This document shows, in pieces, positions 9,686 through 20,639 of a stretch of 64,000 nt of DNA; positions within the stretch are counted from its first letter, which is position 1, and each line of letters starts with the position of its first letter. This stretch comes from Laburnicola sp. R22_1 (lineage: Eukaryota > Ascomycota > Dothideomycetes > Pleosporales > Didymosphaeriaceae), in contig JACONQ010000002.1 of NCBI GenBank assembly GCA_014281115.1, positions 3,038,001-3,102,000 on the forward strand, written 5' to 3'. Under the pieces are notes generated by a model that worked only from the letters and a program-made list of their open reading frames with translations, searched no databases and was not told where the DNA came from. The position numbers and the translations under genes are program-made.

Positions 9686-11971
9686 TCAATCAAACCCCTC
9701 AAACTCACTCTCACTCGCCTCAGCCACCGCCCTCCCCGCCTGCTCTCCTTCCCTCCTCCTACTCCCCACCACCGCCCCTCTCCTCCTATTCTCCATCCTC
9801 CTCTCATACCCACTCTTGGTACTAATCCGCATCTTCTTCGCGTCGGCCCCCTCCCCCCTCCTAGCCCTCACGCCCCCCTTCCTCAATTCCTTCTTATCCC
9901 GCTTACTCGGCGTCGGCAACGCATCCAAAAGCCACTGCTTAACCGTTGCGTCATCCCCGCTCATTCCCCTCACCTTCTCACTCGCCCTTATCACATTAGC
10001 AATGAGCTTGACGTACGGAATATCGTCTTTCGTGTAGAACGTGACGGCGACGCCACCTTCGCGACCGGCGCGGCCTGTGCGACCTACGCGGTGCACGTAC
10101 GCGGCTGCGCTGTTGGGCACGTCGTAGTTGACTACGCCGTTTAGGCCGCGGAAGTCGACGCCGCGGGCGAGCAGGTCCGTGGTGATGAGGACCCAGATTT
10201 CGCCGCGGCGGAAGTTCGTCATGATAGTTTCGCGGGCCGACGAGGAAAGGTCGGCGTGGAGGACGGCGATGCGCGAGCTGCCTCCTGCTTCGGGGGGGAT
10301 GTCGTAGAGGAGCTCCGAGTGGAGGGCTATAGCGCGGGGTATGGTTTGCGTGAAGACGAGGAAGGGCGGTTGGAGGGAGGGAGCAGAGTTTGTAGCAGGC
10401 ATTGCTGTGGGGTGGAGGAGTTGGCGGAGACCGAGCAGCTTGCCTTGTTCGGTTGCGGCGTAGGTGAGCTGGTGGGAGATGTTTGGGATGGCCGTGTCTT
10501 TGAGTCCTACGACGAGACGGATGAGCGGTCGGCGGGGCGGTAGGGGCGAGTTTGCAGATGAAGAGATGGCGGCCCAGCGGTCGTTCAGCGTGCTGATAGC
10601 TAAGGCTTCGATGTTGGAACCCATGGTCGCTGTCCAGAGACCAACACGAAGGAGAGGGTTCGTGCAAGCGTTCCATAACGATAGCGTCTGTTCGCGAAAG
10701 AGAGGGTCAAGAAGCACATCAGCTTCGTCAAGTACGAGATGACGGACGCTCAGAAGCTGTGCAATGGAGCCGTCGTTTCGCTTGAGCGCATTCAGCAGCG
10801 CAAGAGGGGTAGCAACCAAGATGGCAGCTTTGACCTTGTCAGCCCGTCTCCGTTTACGCTTTTTCTGTTGCACAAGCTTCCCGTCGTTTTCGCCTTCAGA
10901 AGCACTTTCTTGCTCTTCATCCGAAGCATCTGGTCCATCTGCACCGTTCTCGACCAGTTCATCTTCATCTTCCGGTCGCTCGACCACCTCCATGCCCTTC
11001 TTCATGAGTGTTGCCTTCAGCCCAGTACCCTTAGATAGCTTCCTCGCCTCATTGACAATCTGCGCGGCCAACTCCCGCGTAGGCGCTATAACCACTGCGC
11101 GAGGCCCGTCGTGCCCATCGGTCGCCTTCTCCGCGAGAAGCGCGTTGATGACGGGTACCAAGAATGCGATCGTCTTCCCACTGCCGGTAGGCGCAACGCT
11201 CAACAGATCAATATCCCCCCCATATTCCGCGCCAGACGAGCCTGCCGCATTGTCCAAATCGCCGCTGTGTCCCCGCGCACCCGCCTTGCTTGACCCCAAC
11301 AGCAGCGGCAGGGCACCCAGCTGCACCTCCGTCGGCACCTTATACGCCTGCTCAGCCAAGTTCTCCGCCAACCTCCTCGAGATCCCATACCGCGACCTCA
11401 ACTGCGCAAAGGACGTCAGCGGCTGCGGAAACAGCTGCTTCTTCGCGTCCTTCTTCTTCTGCTGCACAGCCTCCGTCCCCTTCTCCTTCTTCCGTTTTTT
11501 CTCTTTATTCTTCTTCTTCTTCTTCTGCGTCTCCATCTGCGCCTCCTCCCTTGCACCCACAGCAAACTCTTCCAACACCGTAATCTTCAACTTATGCAAC
11601 CTCAACACCCTCTTACTCTCATCCTCATCATACCCCTCCCCATCCCACTGCCCATCTACACCATCCTCCCGCGCCACACTAGCCCCCCTCACTTTCTTCC
11701 CCACCGCCTTGGGAGTACTAGTCTCCCCACCATCGTTCTTAGCCGTGACATTGCCAAAGAAATCAATATCAGCAGGCAGCGCCACACTCTCGTCTACCAC
11801 ATCCTTGCCTCTCTTCCGCTTTCGGCTCTTCTGCGTATCCTTAGGTGACGCGACGGGCTCCTCGTGGCCGAAAAGTTGCGGGTTCGCGACGGCGCCGGCC
11901 GAGGGAAGCTTTTGCGCGGGAGCCGATTGCGCGGCCTTGGCCGAGCGCGAGAGGAGTTTGAACACGTCCAT
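9686..11971 (-). CDS. ROK1: ATP-dependent RNA helicase ROK1 (DEAD-box)
   Basis: Single-exon frame of 761 aa. The start [14 protein letters not shown] matches the conserved ROK1 N-terminus. Helicase motifs appear in order: APTGSGKT (motif I, about residue 260), PTRELAAQI (Ia), [10 protein letters not shown] (II, about 414), TATMGS (III), [13 protein letters not shown] and [14 protein letters not shown] (V-VI). A lysine-rich stretch at about residues 145-180 and an acidic insert ([19 protein letters not shown]) between Ia and II are fungal-type extensions. ROK1 acts in the nucleolus on early pre-18S rRNA processing and snoRNA release; this is family knowledge. The C-terminal tail is basic, as expected for an rRNA-binding helicase. 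The frame is intact, in contrast to several accessory genes in the window. Confidence 0.93.
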   Translation of the reverse strand: MDVFKLLSRSAKAAQSAPAQKLPSAGAVANPQLFGHEEPVASPKDTQKSRKRKRGKDVVDESVALPADIDFFGNVTAKNDGGETSTPKAVGKKVRGASVAREDGVDGQWDGEGYDEDESKRVLRLHKLKITVLEEFAVGAREEAQMETQKKKKKNKEKKRKKEKGTEAVQQKKKDAKKQLFPQPLTSFAQLRSRYGISRRLAENLAEQAYKVPTEVQLGALPLLLGSSKAGARGHSGDLDNAAGSSGAEYGGDIDLLSVAPTGSGKTIAFLVPVINALLAEKATDGHDGPRAVVIAPTRELAAQIVNEARKLSKGTGLKATLMKKGMEVVERPEDEDELVENGADGPDASDEEQESASEGENDGKLVQQKKRKRRRADKVKAAILVATPLALLNALKRNDGSIAQLLSVRHLVLDEADVLLDPLFREQTLSLWNACTNPLLRVGLWTATMGSNIEALAISTLNDRWAAISSSANSPLPPRRPLIRLVVGLKDTAIPNISHQLTYAATEQGKLLGLRQLLHPTAMPATNSAPSLQPPFLVFTQTIPRAIALHSELLYDIPPEAGGSSRIAVLHADLSSSARETIMTNFRRGEIWVLITTDLLARGVDFRGLNGVVNYDVPNSAAAYVHRVGRTGRAGREGGVAVTFYTKDDIPYVKLIANVIRASEKVRGMSGDDATVKQWLLDALPTPSKRDKKELRKGGVRARRGEGADAKKMRISTKSGYERRMENRRRGAVVGSRRREGEQAGRAVAEASESEFEGFD

Positions 11972-12414
11972 GGTTATTTACGGCGATGGTATCAATTCCA
12001 GGGTGTCAAGTATCGGTCGCTATCGCGTGGTGATGATCATGGTGTTGGTAAAAAGTCGGGCCAAGGTGAAAAAGTGCGAGATGCGCGGAAAAAGTTGCGG
12101 CGGGTCGGCGAAAAGAAATGCCGATCACAAAAGCAGATTCACTGGAGCTTGGTCTGGTAGTACAAGAGATGCATTTGCCTAATTGCACACGAGGAAAGGA
12201 AATCTAAATCAGAGTATGTGCAGCAATAGTACAGTGTTGGCCATTACACGGGCCGCCTGCACAATCCGGCCCATTTGTTGCCAATATCCCGCCACTACCG
12301 TATTGGTAAGGCTCTCAGCCCAGCTACCCGCTCATTCCTCGCTCAAACCCATCCGCGGAGCTACGGTCCTCGTTTTCTGTGCCCAATTGGGACTTGTCGT
12401 CGTGAGTGATGCAT
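11972..12414. other. Intergenic region upstream of ROK1
   Basis: 443 bp between the ROK1 start and the 3' end of the ATP synthase subunit g gene (both minus strand). It contains short mixed-composition sequence without repeats or a supported gene. It presumably carries the ROK1 promoter. Confidence 0.5.
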
Positions 12415-13326
12415 CTAGTGGTGTGCCGGAGCGCTCGCGCGGTACCCAACGAGCTTCATTCGGCCGAGCATCTCGCCTACGGAGAAGAAGCCGATGACCT
12501 CGGCCGCGACAACACCAACTGACAGCCACTGTTGTTGCGACATGCCCCGTACGCGGTTGAGCATGTTGACGGGCTGTGCGGTGCTTGACTCGGCGGTGCG
12601 CGACATGAGGCTCATGGGGTTGCGGAGAGCGTTCGTTACGGGCTGAAGGTAACCCTGAATGGTCGCCATGTTTCTGGACGCACTATTAGTCATTGGTGGA
12701 ACGGATAAACTATGTTGGAGGGAAGTCGTACGGTGGTGCCATGCCTCGCTGGTGAGCGACGAGCTTGCCGAGCTCAAGACCGACTCTTGAGTAGTAGACG
12801 ACGCGCGGAATCAAGGCTATCGGACCTCACGTTAGCATATGGTTCGGAATCATGCTTTATTGCCATCATCGGGTCTTCTCGTCCAAAGTGGCGGGTTCAA
12901 TGGCAGCGCGCCGCCCGAACCTATCGAAACAGGCCTAGGCGAGCCGCGTAACATGCCATTGGGCTCCTTCAAGGCTCCCCGACAGATGACAGAGCTCCTC
13001 TGCCTCCAATGCCACCGTGTTGTTGCGCGAGAGAGACCGAGATGCGCGTACTGACCTTGCACGCTCGAGATCATCCTCCCTGTCCGTCCTCCAACCGAGC
13101 TCGCGGCATTGGCGGTCGCACTCGTAACCTTGCTGGCGGCAGCGCTGGCCGACGAAGTCACGCGGGTGAGGCCCTCCGATGCTTTCGACGAGGCCTGCGA
13201 GGCCTGCGAGGCCTTCTCCTTGGCGGCACCGGCGGCTTCGGACGTCGACGAGGCATTGCGCAGGCCCGCGCGGCGGACGGCGAAGGTCGAGTGCCGCAGC
13301 GCTTGGCGGGATGCGGCGAGAGACAT
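12415..13326 (-). CDS. ATP20: Mitochondrial F1Fo ATP synthase subunit g
   Basis: Three exons: 13326-13056, 12816-12732 and 12673-12415 (introns 239 and 58 bp; the second has ACTAAT before CCAG). They give 204 aa. The N-terminus MSLAASRQALRHSTFAVRR is an arginine-rich mitochondrial presequence, followed by a low-complexity Ala/Ser/Lys stretch. The core ALIPRVVYYSRVGLELGKLV and the C-terminal membrane segment WLSVGVVAAEVIGFFSVGEM with the GEMLG (GxxxG) motif identify Fo subunit g. This subunit supports ATP synthase dimerisation and cristae shape (family knowledge). The splice sites restore one continuous frame, which supports the model. The gene is divergent from the damaged hydrolase at 13875, with 548 bp between starts. 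Confidence 0.88.
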
Positions 13327-13874
13327 TGTGACGGCTCGGGGCGCGGATTGGCGATGGGGGTGGATGGGGGTGAGTGTCGGCGCCCTGGAGTTGGAGGTTG
13401 GGAGAGCTCCGGGCCATGCTGAGAGATTTTCCCGGCATGCCCAAGTCGAGCGTCTGTGCGTCGGCTCGGCGCGTCTTCTTTCACCCCTGTGTTTCCAACT
13501 CTACATAAACCAAGTATCTGACAGGGCAATGTAAACGCCTCTCTCTCACGACGGTACCTCACGTTCCTTCCATTTTTCGAATCCTAAACGAACCATACCT
13601 ATCTAGCTAGTATCAACGACTGATCCTCAACCGAGGCTGCGAGTACAGTAGTATAGTATGTATATATCACTAAACTCAAACATAAGATATTATAAATCCA
13701 AGCACCTATCCAAATCCTAAAAGGACCCGGTCTTTCGTCAAGTAGCCCTTTCTCAAATACAACCCCCTTTCCAACCCCCCTACCTCCCCACACACCACCC
13801 CATCCCCTCAAACCCCTCCACCCAGAACCTCCCCAGTCCACCTCCCTCCCCCCCTCCCCAACTCCAACTCCAAC
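13327..13874. promoter_or_regulatory. Divergent promoter region (ATP20 / hydrolase)
   Basis: 548 bp between the start codons of ATP20 (minus) and the alpha/beta hydrolase (plus). The right 130 bases, up to 13874, are strongly C/A-rich. No TATA box or operator can be assigned with confidence. Confidence 0.4.
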
Positions 13875-14796
13875 ATGGCCACCTACGAAACCGCCCAAGA
13901 CAACTACATAACCATGCACACCACCACCTACGCCTACCGCCACTTCGGCCACCCCGTCGGCACCCCACTCTTCCTCCACACCCACTTCCGCGGCACAATG
14001 GACCACTGGGACCCCTCGCTCATCAACGTGCTCGCCGCCCACCGCCCCATCCTCCTCCTCGACAGCGCCGGCGTCGGCCGCTCCACCGGCACCATCCCCC
14101 CCACCTTCACCGCCTGGGCCCCAAATCGTCCTCGACGTCCTCGGCTTCTCCATGGGCGGTTGCGCCGCGCAGATGATGGCGCTGAATGCACCGCGGGGCA
14201 CGATGCCGAGCGCAGGCGAGGGGACGGTTCGCGCGGCGGATTGGCGCCCTTTCCAGATGATTCGCTCGGCGGAGACGAGGGAGGAGCAGCGGGCGGGGTT
14301 TCTGCGTGGGTTTTTTGGGCCGAGCGAGGCGAGCAGGGCGGGCAGGAGGGCGGCGTTTGAGCGCATTTGGAACGCGAGAAGGGAGCGGAGCGAGTATGTG
14401 GCTGTTGATGCGGCGGGGAATCAGGGGAGGGCGTTTAATCGTTTTCAGAGGGGGGAGAATGCGGGGGAGGGGTCGTATGGGAGGTTGGGCGAGTTGAGGA
14501 TGCCGGTTTTGATTGCGAATGGTAAGGTATCGAATTCTTCTATCCACTCCCATCCGAACCAACCTATCCCCAAATTCTGACCTCGTCCACCTTTAGGTTC
14601 CAACGACGTCCTCATCCCAACGTCCAATAGCATCCTCCTCTTCCAAAAACTGCGATACGCAAAAGCGCAGCTGCATTTATACCCCGATTCCGGACACGGC
14701 TTCCTATACCAGTATGCTAGCGCGTTTGCGAAGCTTGTGAATGATTTTTTGGATGATGAGAGTCTAGATATGGAGAGGGGGGCGAGTCGGCTTTGA
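13875..14796 (+). pseudogene. Alpha/beta hydrolase with internal deletions and a frameshift
   Basis: The start MATYETAQDNYITMHTTTYA leads into family blocks PLFLHTHFRGTMDHWDP (oxyanion region), ILLLDSAGVGRSTG, the nucleophile elbow VLGFSMGG, then IANGSNDVLIP (acid Asp) and DSGHGFLYQYA (catalytic His). All triad motifs are present. Exon 1 runs to 14521, the intron is 14522-14596 and exon 2 is 14597-14796. Frame is lost near 14118: the text goes from TFTAWA straight to QIVLDVLGFSMGG one base out of phase, and about ten residues usual at this place are absent. A second gap follows: NAPR is joined directly to GTMPSAGEG, where family members have about eight more residues. Deletion in this strain is the simplest reading; a misassembly is possible. 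The product, if any, is a serine hydrolase of unknown substrate. Confidence 0.65.
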
Positions 14797-15476
14797 AAAT
14801 TGTATATGCGGTTGGGAGGTGTTGAACCTTGGTTTGTGGCGTTGAGTCTCATGACCTGTAAAAGGTTAAGTTGACTAGAAACGGATATGAATGAATGAAT
14901 GAATGAATGAATGAGGTGGATTTCTCTACTACAACTCCCACCAAACATGAGACTCTACCCATCAACTCCCCTACCCTACGTCCAACACGAACTCTCCAAC
15001 CATCACTCCCTTCTCAGATCGACACCAGTAAGCCATCTATCCACCCACCTACCACCCACCACAAACCCCACCAACAACCTCCCTCCTAAACACCAAGAAA
15101 CCCCAACTTAATCACTACCATTCCACGCACAAACAACTCACAGCCACAGCTCAATCCAGACATAAATCATATCATAACATAGACTAGAACTGGATATACA
15201 TCTATGCCATCCCATCGTATCCCACCCCAGCCGGCATCCTCGTCCTCGTCCCTCAAAAACAAAACGCCAGGCCCCCAACGCATAATGCAGAGGTATCATT
15301 TCTCGAAGAAGAAGAAAAGCAGCAGCAGCAGCAACAGAAAGGTAGGAAACCCGGCTTCTCTCCCCATCCCACCTCTCCTCTCGGTGCACAGACCAAGAAG
15401 ATCCACAGACACAGCGCCCAAGCCATTCATCCATCCATCATCACCCCGAAACCGAAGGCCTCGTAGGCCGGCGATT
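14797..15476. other. Convergent intergenic region with (GAAT)n
   Basis: 680 bp between the 3' ends of the hydrolase and the Ync13-like gene. It holds a (GAAT)n tetranucleotide microsatellite at 14887-14914, followed by a long A/C-rich stretch (14930-15120). No gene was seen. Confidence 0.6.
14887..14914. repeat. (GAAT)n microsatellite
   Basis: Six to seven tandem GAAT/ATGA units in the 3' flank of the hydrolase. A shorter run of the same unit occurs near 44825. Confidence 0.85.
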
Positions 15477-18400
15477 CTACCGCCTCGGCCCACCCAAGCC
15501 CCCGCCCATCCCCACGCCCATCCCCATCCCCGCCCCCGTCATCCTCCCCCCGCCCGCATTCAAACTCTGCCTAACAATCATCTCCGCCGCCTGCGCCGCA
15601 GCAAGCCGCTCCTTTTCAACATTAGCTCAACCATCTCCCCTTTCCTAGAAACAAACACGTACCTTCTGCCGACTCCTATCTCTCAAGTACCGCTCCGCTT
15701 CCGGTCTCATGCGCAGAATCCGCAGTATCATATCATCACTCGGATCCGCCTGCGCCTCTTTGCGCTTCTCAATCTTAGCCTGCCGCATCGTACCCAGATT
15801 CCGCGAGAGCATAATCGTCTTGTGTTTCCTAGACGGCATGCCGACCAGCCCCGCCGCGCCGCCGAATTGGTGCCCAGAGGTCTGCGGTGCAGACAGCCTG
15901 TTCATGCGCTGCGCCTGCTCCTGTTGGCGGATCTGCGTCGCGGCCGCCATGCCTTCCGAGGTGCGGATGAGGTCGTCCGTCGACTCAAAGTAGAAGAAGT
16001 TGAGGTTCTGCAGCTCGTGGTATTTGGGCGACTTGAGCACGTCGATGGGCACCCCGTCCGAGTTGCCGTCTTCGTCGGCCGCGTGGAAGAAGTCGAAGAG
16101 GAGCTGGAGCCACTTGAACACAATATCTACTTCTTGTCGTGTTAGCGGCCGTTGCTGACTTAGTTTATCGCTCAGCGGAGGAACAAGCAGCGCTTCTATG
16201 GTGGCTAGCACTTCCTTCCATAGACGCGTCATAACCATGATCATTGCTGGGTCAGTTAGTGTCTGCTTCATTATTGCAAAGTTCTCGTTGAAGTAGTCGA
16301 ACAACGGCTCGAGAGCTTTGGTAGCATCCTGCTGCGTGGGTGCTTGGACCACCGACTGCGGACGCGTCCCGCGAAAGTAGCTGGTGACGGAAGATACACT
16401 GATGCCGCGATTGAGCATGGCCTTTAGTGCTCTGCGTGAGAGACTGTGGTTGATGAATGCCGAGAGCTGTTCGCAGTAGCGTTAGCGTAATTTTTCTGTA
16501 CGGTTACATATGCCTACCTTGTCAGTAATCGAGCGTGTCATCTCGCGCTCAGTCCTCTTAAGTGTCCTGAACGCCTTGCCAAAGTAGAACTGAATGTCAT
16601 CCCGCTCGCCTTCCATGCTAACACGCAAAAGCAGCCGACCTTGCGTGTCCAAGTCCAACCAGTACTCTCGAGGCATGAAATCCCGGAAATGCGAAGGATC
16701 TAACTTGAGCGACGTTCGTCCAACGCAATCGTGGTCGCCTAGCGTGTCCCAATCCCAAATGGTCGCGATGATGTTCAGAGGACCATTTGTAGTGATATCA
16801 ATCGTCTCATCCCATCGCGGATTGAGGCTACCGTAGATGACACGAGTCTTCGCCAGGCGCTTCTGATATTCATCGCCGAGGACAACATAGGGATCACTAA
16901 GCCCATTGATATCACACGCTTTGAGATCTTCGGCTTCGATGATCTTGATGGTGAAGACGCAGTTGTTGTTGCGAATGCGCTGCTGTGGAGGTGGCGCGTG
17001 CTTGTTGATGACCTCTGCGCAAGCATCTACGTTGATTTCGTGTTCGAGTTTATCTAGTTGTAGCATTGCGTATTCGATGTTGTTGAGTTTGATCAGTGAC
17101 TACACGAAGTCAGAATTTGAAAGTTACAGGGGCGCAATTAACTTACCTCTGGGTAGAAGTTAAATGGCTCGATCCTCTCCTTTTGGTTGTAAAGATCCTT
17201 TGCCATGGATAGCCATTTTTCCTGTCTTGTTTGACGAGCGGCCGCTTCTTGCTCGGGTGTCATTCGATCCATCTCTCTGCTAAATTTCTGCTCTATAAGC
17301 TCGCAGTATCTCGCCAAACCAATTCCTATAGATTTGGAGATGGCCGTCATGAACTTTGCGTACTGGAGGTCATCGTCCCAATTCAACGAGACAATCTGCT
17401 CAATGCTCTGCTTGAACGACCGGAATATGTCCACGACGGAAACACTGTGTCGCTCGTCGTCCATAGGCACTGGATTCGGGGATTCGATCTGGAAATTGTC
17501 CGCTTTGAAGGCATTCTCGACCCAGCTGATCAGGTTTTCGTCCGTCCTATCAATCCACCTCCACACAAATTCCTGCAACAGCCCCTCAATGTGGAAACCG
17601 AACTTTTGGTTGGGAAGAGCATCGCCATGTATCCTTCGGATCTCGACGAGCTCCTTGTACAGCTCGAACCCGTCTTCAATAGGAACCTCCACGTGGTTCT
17701 GGTGAGCGACGTCCAGGATCCTAGATACCAGGTCCCTCGCATCTGCTGCGTACGCTGGAAACATTTCCTCAACAAGACACATCATGGGGCTGACTCCCAT
17801 GATCTCGGGGTTTTTCTTGTAGCGTTTCTGTATCTTTTCGCAGAGCTTTACTACAGCGCGGCCGAGTTCAATGACGTGGTAGAACTCCCATTCTTCCTTG
17901 GTCTCCGGAATGTGCTTCGCAAGCAGCTCACGGTACTTGTCGGCAGCCTTTTCTCGGAGCGCTTTTCGCAATTGTTCGGTATATTGATCCAGATCTTCGG
18001 GATTCGCTTGGAAGAGAGAATCCTCGTATATGTGAGTGGTGAGCACATACATGATAGGACCTAGTGGAGGTGTTTTGGACTCGTATACGCGAAGCATCGT
18101 CTCGTACAACTCCCGGAGAAGGCACTCGTGAAGCACGGTTAGAATATGTTGCTTGAGAGCATAATCGTGCAGTGTCCATCTGGAGCTGTCGAATAGCGAA
18201 TCTACGACCTGTGCTTGACTGAGACGATGTGACTTCTTGTCCGTTGACGGTGGCTCTTTTACATAGTTGAAGGCTGCATCTAGTGTGTCCAGATCAACTT
18301 CCTGCTGCTCGTACTTCTCCTTCACCACGTCCAGGAAAAGGACCAGCCGTGAAAATTGCGGAATCCGCCATCGCACGGCAATCTCGTTCAGGAGCTCTGC

Positions 18401-19759
18401 TGATTGCTTAGACAGCAGCTTAAAGGACGGGACTTCGCTCGTTGCCTCGGAAGGCTGCAGCTGGGCGTCTGCTATATCGTAGTTGAGGGCTTCTTTCAAT
18501 ACGGCACGGTAGTATAATCGTGGATCCGATGGAATATAGGTATATGGAACATCGTCTTCAGCGCCATTGTCACGGAGGCTGAGACCACTCATGTCGACAG
18601 GCTGATCGATGACGTACGAGGAGCTATTGAGAGTTGCATCCGACTGCCGTCTTGTGGGGTCATGGTAGGCAGATTCGGTTGAAGCATGCGGCTTGAATTG
18701 GGGCACCGAGCCGCCAGGTGTGCTCTTGGCTAGTTCAGGACTGGACTGCACGATGGCAAGAATCATTTGCGACAAGTCTTGGACTTCCTGATGTCTCCAC
18801 GCTTGATAGGCATCATCCAAGTCGAAGTCATCGCTGTTCAACGTCTTGTTGCTCATCAGACTAAGATGGGCTTGGTAGGTTTTGAGATCTTGCAGTGCCG
18901 CCTTCTCCGTCCATACTGACTTGTACCGATTGATGTCATCCTGTACGTTCTGATAGGATACGGCGAATATACGCGAGACGACCAAGACCAGCGGCATGTC
19001 CTTGACCTCGTAGCTGCGAGGGACCTCGACCTCGATGGTGGAGCCACCCTGTCCGCCGTTGCGCTGGGCCTCGGATGCTAGATCCTGGTCATGCAGCAGC
19101 AGCTTCTTCTCCATGGTCTGCAGCCGGGTCATCAGCTCTGGGCGGTCCCCTGCCCAGCCGTGATCTCGCAAGGTCGAGCTGAGAAGGCGGATGAAGAGCG
19201 CAACGTGGCGGTCCACCATGAGCTTCCAGCTGTCGTCGCCGGGCGGCTTCCCCTTTTGAAGCTCCTTTGTGGCATTGGAGAAGAAGATGAGCAAGAGATC
19301 CTCGACGCGCCTGTCCTTCTCCATGGACTTGCGGAACTGGGGCTTCTTGAACTCGTTGAGGAACACAGCAAAGGTCCGCTTCACCGTGGCATCCTTGTAC
19401 TCGGGCATCCGCTCGGTGCCGACGAGCACACCCGTTATCCGCTTGTCCAGCTCGCCCATGAAGTCACGGGGAAAGCGCGTGCTCTTGGAATCGCGAATCA
19501 GCGAGAAGTCCTTCATGAGGTCGTTCACCGAGGTCGACGAGCGCTGGACGGGGCGGGCGGCGGCGGGCACATGCTGGACTCGCTTCTGGCGCGGCTGCAG
19601 CAGGTAGGCGAGGTAGGCGGCGCGCAGGGCGTAGAGATAGGCCTCTTGGGCAGAGAGGTTGCGCTGCTTCCCCCGCGCTGAGCCCGAGCCCCGCCGCGGC
19701 ATACGCTCGCCCTTTTGCAGGCTGTTCACCCGGCGGCTGCTGCCACGGCTCCGGTCCAT
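15477..19759 (-). CDS. Munc13/UNC-13-family protein with MUN and C2 domains (Ync13-like)
   Basis: Four exons (19759-17147, 17099-16518, 16466-15663, 15611-15477) join in frame to 1377 aa. The N-terminus is basic and disordered. Residues about 200-870 form the helical MUN region, with blocks SYEVKDMPLVLVVSRIFAVS and WRIPQFSRLVLFLDVVKEKY. A C2 domain follows in exon 2 (about 910-1010): FTIKIIEAEDLKACDINGLS, DPYVVLGDEYQ, LNPRWDETIDI and IWDWDTLGDHD, which supply the calcium-loop aspartates. A second Munc13-homology segment follows, with FDYFNENFAIM and DIVFKWLQLLFDFFH. The last exon ends in a Gly/Met-rich tail. Fission yeast Ync13 of this family acts in exo-/endocytosis and septum integrity; that role here is inference. 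Introns are short (48, 51 and 51 bp). The gene shares a long divergent intergenic region with the bHLH gene. Confidence 0.85.
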
Positions 19760-20639
19760 TGCAGACGGGTGTGGTGTGGGCGGTAGCGGTGCGTGTGGTG
19801 TGCGTGGGTGGGTGAGGTCGGGCGCATGCGCAGCGGGCTGCGTGGGTGGTGGGTGCCAGACGCGGCGGGGTGCTTCCTTCCGCCGTCACGAAGCTGGCGC
19901 GTCGCTCGCTATCCACCGTCTTGTTGGGCGCTCGTGGGCACCGTGGGCACCGTGGTGTGAGCGTGCAGGCCGTGTGTGTGCAGCGGCGGATTGAGGCTCT
20001 CGGCGGCGGGAGGAGCTGGCCACGGGTGCGTCACAAGCGGCTTCTTCCTGGCAGCGCTCCAGGGCTGGTCGTGGCACAGCGAATAGATTGGCGTGCAGCA
20101 GCTTGCGGCCTGGATACCGCGCGAAACACACACGCACACACGCAACCTAGGCAGTTCGAGACGCTCGAGTCAGCCAGCGCAGGCCTCGCGCGAGTCGGCT
20201 GCCTCCTTGTGCAGAGGGGGACGACGGACGCTCGCAAAAAGGCTGCCGTGCATACAGCACCGGATCCGTTCGTTGGCGTCGCCTCTCTGCTCGGGCTTGT
20301 CCTGAGTCCTGACGCAGAGGCACCTGGGAGAGTCGGTCCTCCCTCCAGGGCTCGCCGCGGCACACGCTGGAAGCTTGAAGGCCTGGCCCGCCTCCCTTCA
20401 CATGAAGCCTCGACGTCCACGGCTCCCCAACGCGCCTGCCTCGACTCCGCCCGTAGCTTCCTCCCGGACGTCTTGCCGTCCCTTCACGAGCAGCCGACAC
20501 TCTGAGCACAGTGAAAGCAGTACCATGACAACGCTACAGCCGGGCCCTCAGCACGCAGAGACACCACATTGTTTGCATTCTTGGCCCTCTACATAACCAC
20601 TTACTTGCCATCGTCCCACCCCCTTGACATTCCGCCACC
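19760..20639. promoter_or_regulatory. Long divergent promoter / leader region
   Basis: 880 bp between the starts of the Ync13-like gene and the INO4-like bHLH gene. It is GC-rich with several short direct repeats (CACCGTGGGCACCGTGG near 19937 and CACACGCACACACGC near 20130). Open frames occur on both strands but none is conserved. The length suggests long leaders with upstream ORFs, or substantial regulatory sequence. Confidence 0.45.

Noticed and set aside
10764..12182. 472-aa + strand ORF opposite the ROK1 gene
   Set aside because: Antisense shadow of a well-conserved DEAD-box gene; Ser/Phe/Pro-rich text is what the reverse complement of Lys/Glu-rich coding sequence gives.
13599..14366. 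255-aa minus-strand ORF
   Set aside because: Gly/Val/Trp-rich frame opposite the alpha/beta hydrolase, whose + strand text has clear catalytic motifs.
15204..16145. 313-aa + strand ORF
   Set aside because: Covers the 3' exons of the Ync13-like gene in antisense and is Pro/Arg/His-rich; no independent support.
17231..18064. 277-aa + strand ORF
   Set aside because: Antisense to the intact MUN-domain exon; conserved sequence lies on the other strand.
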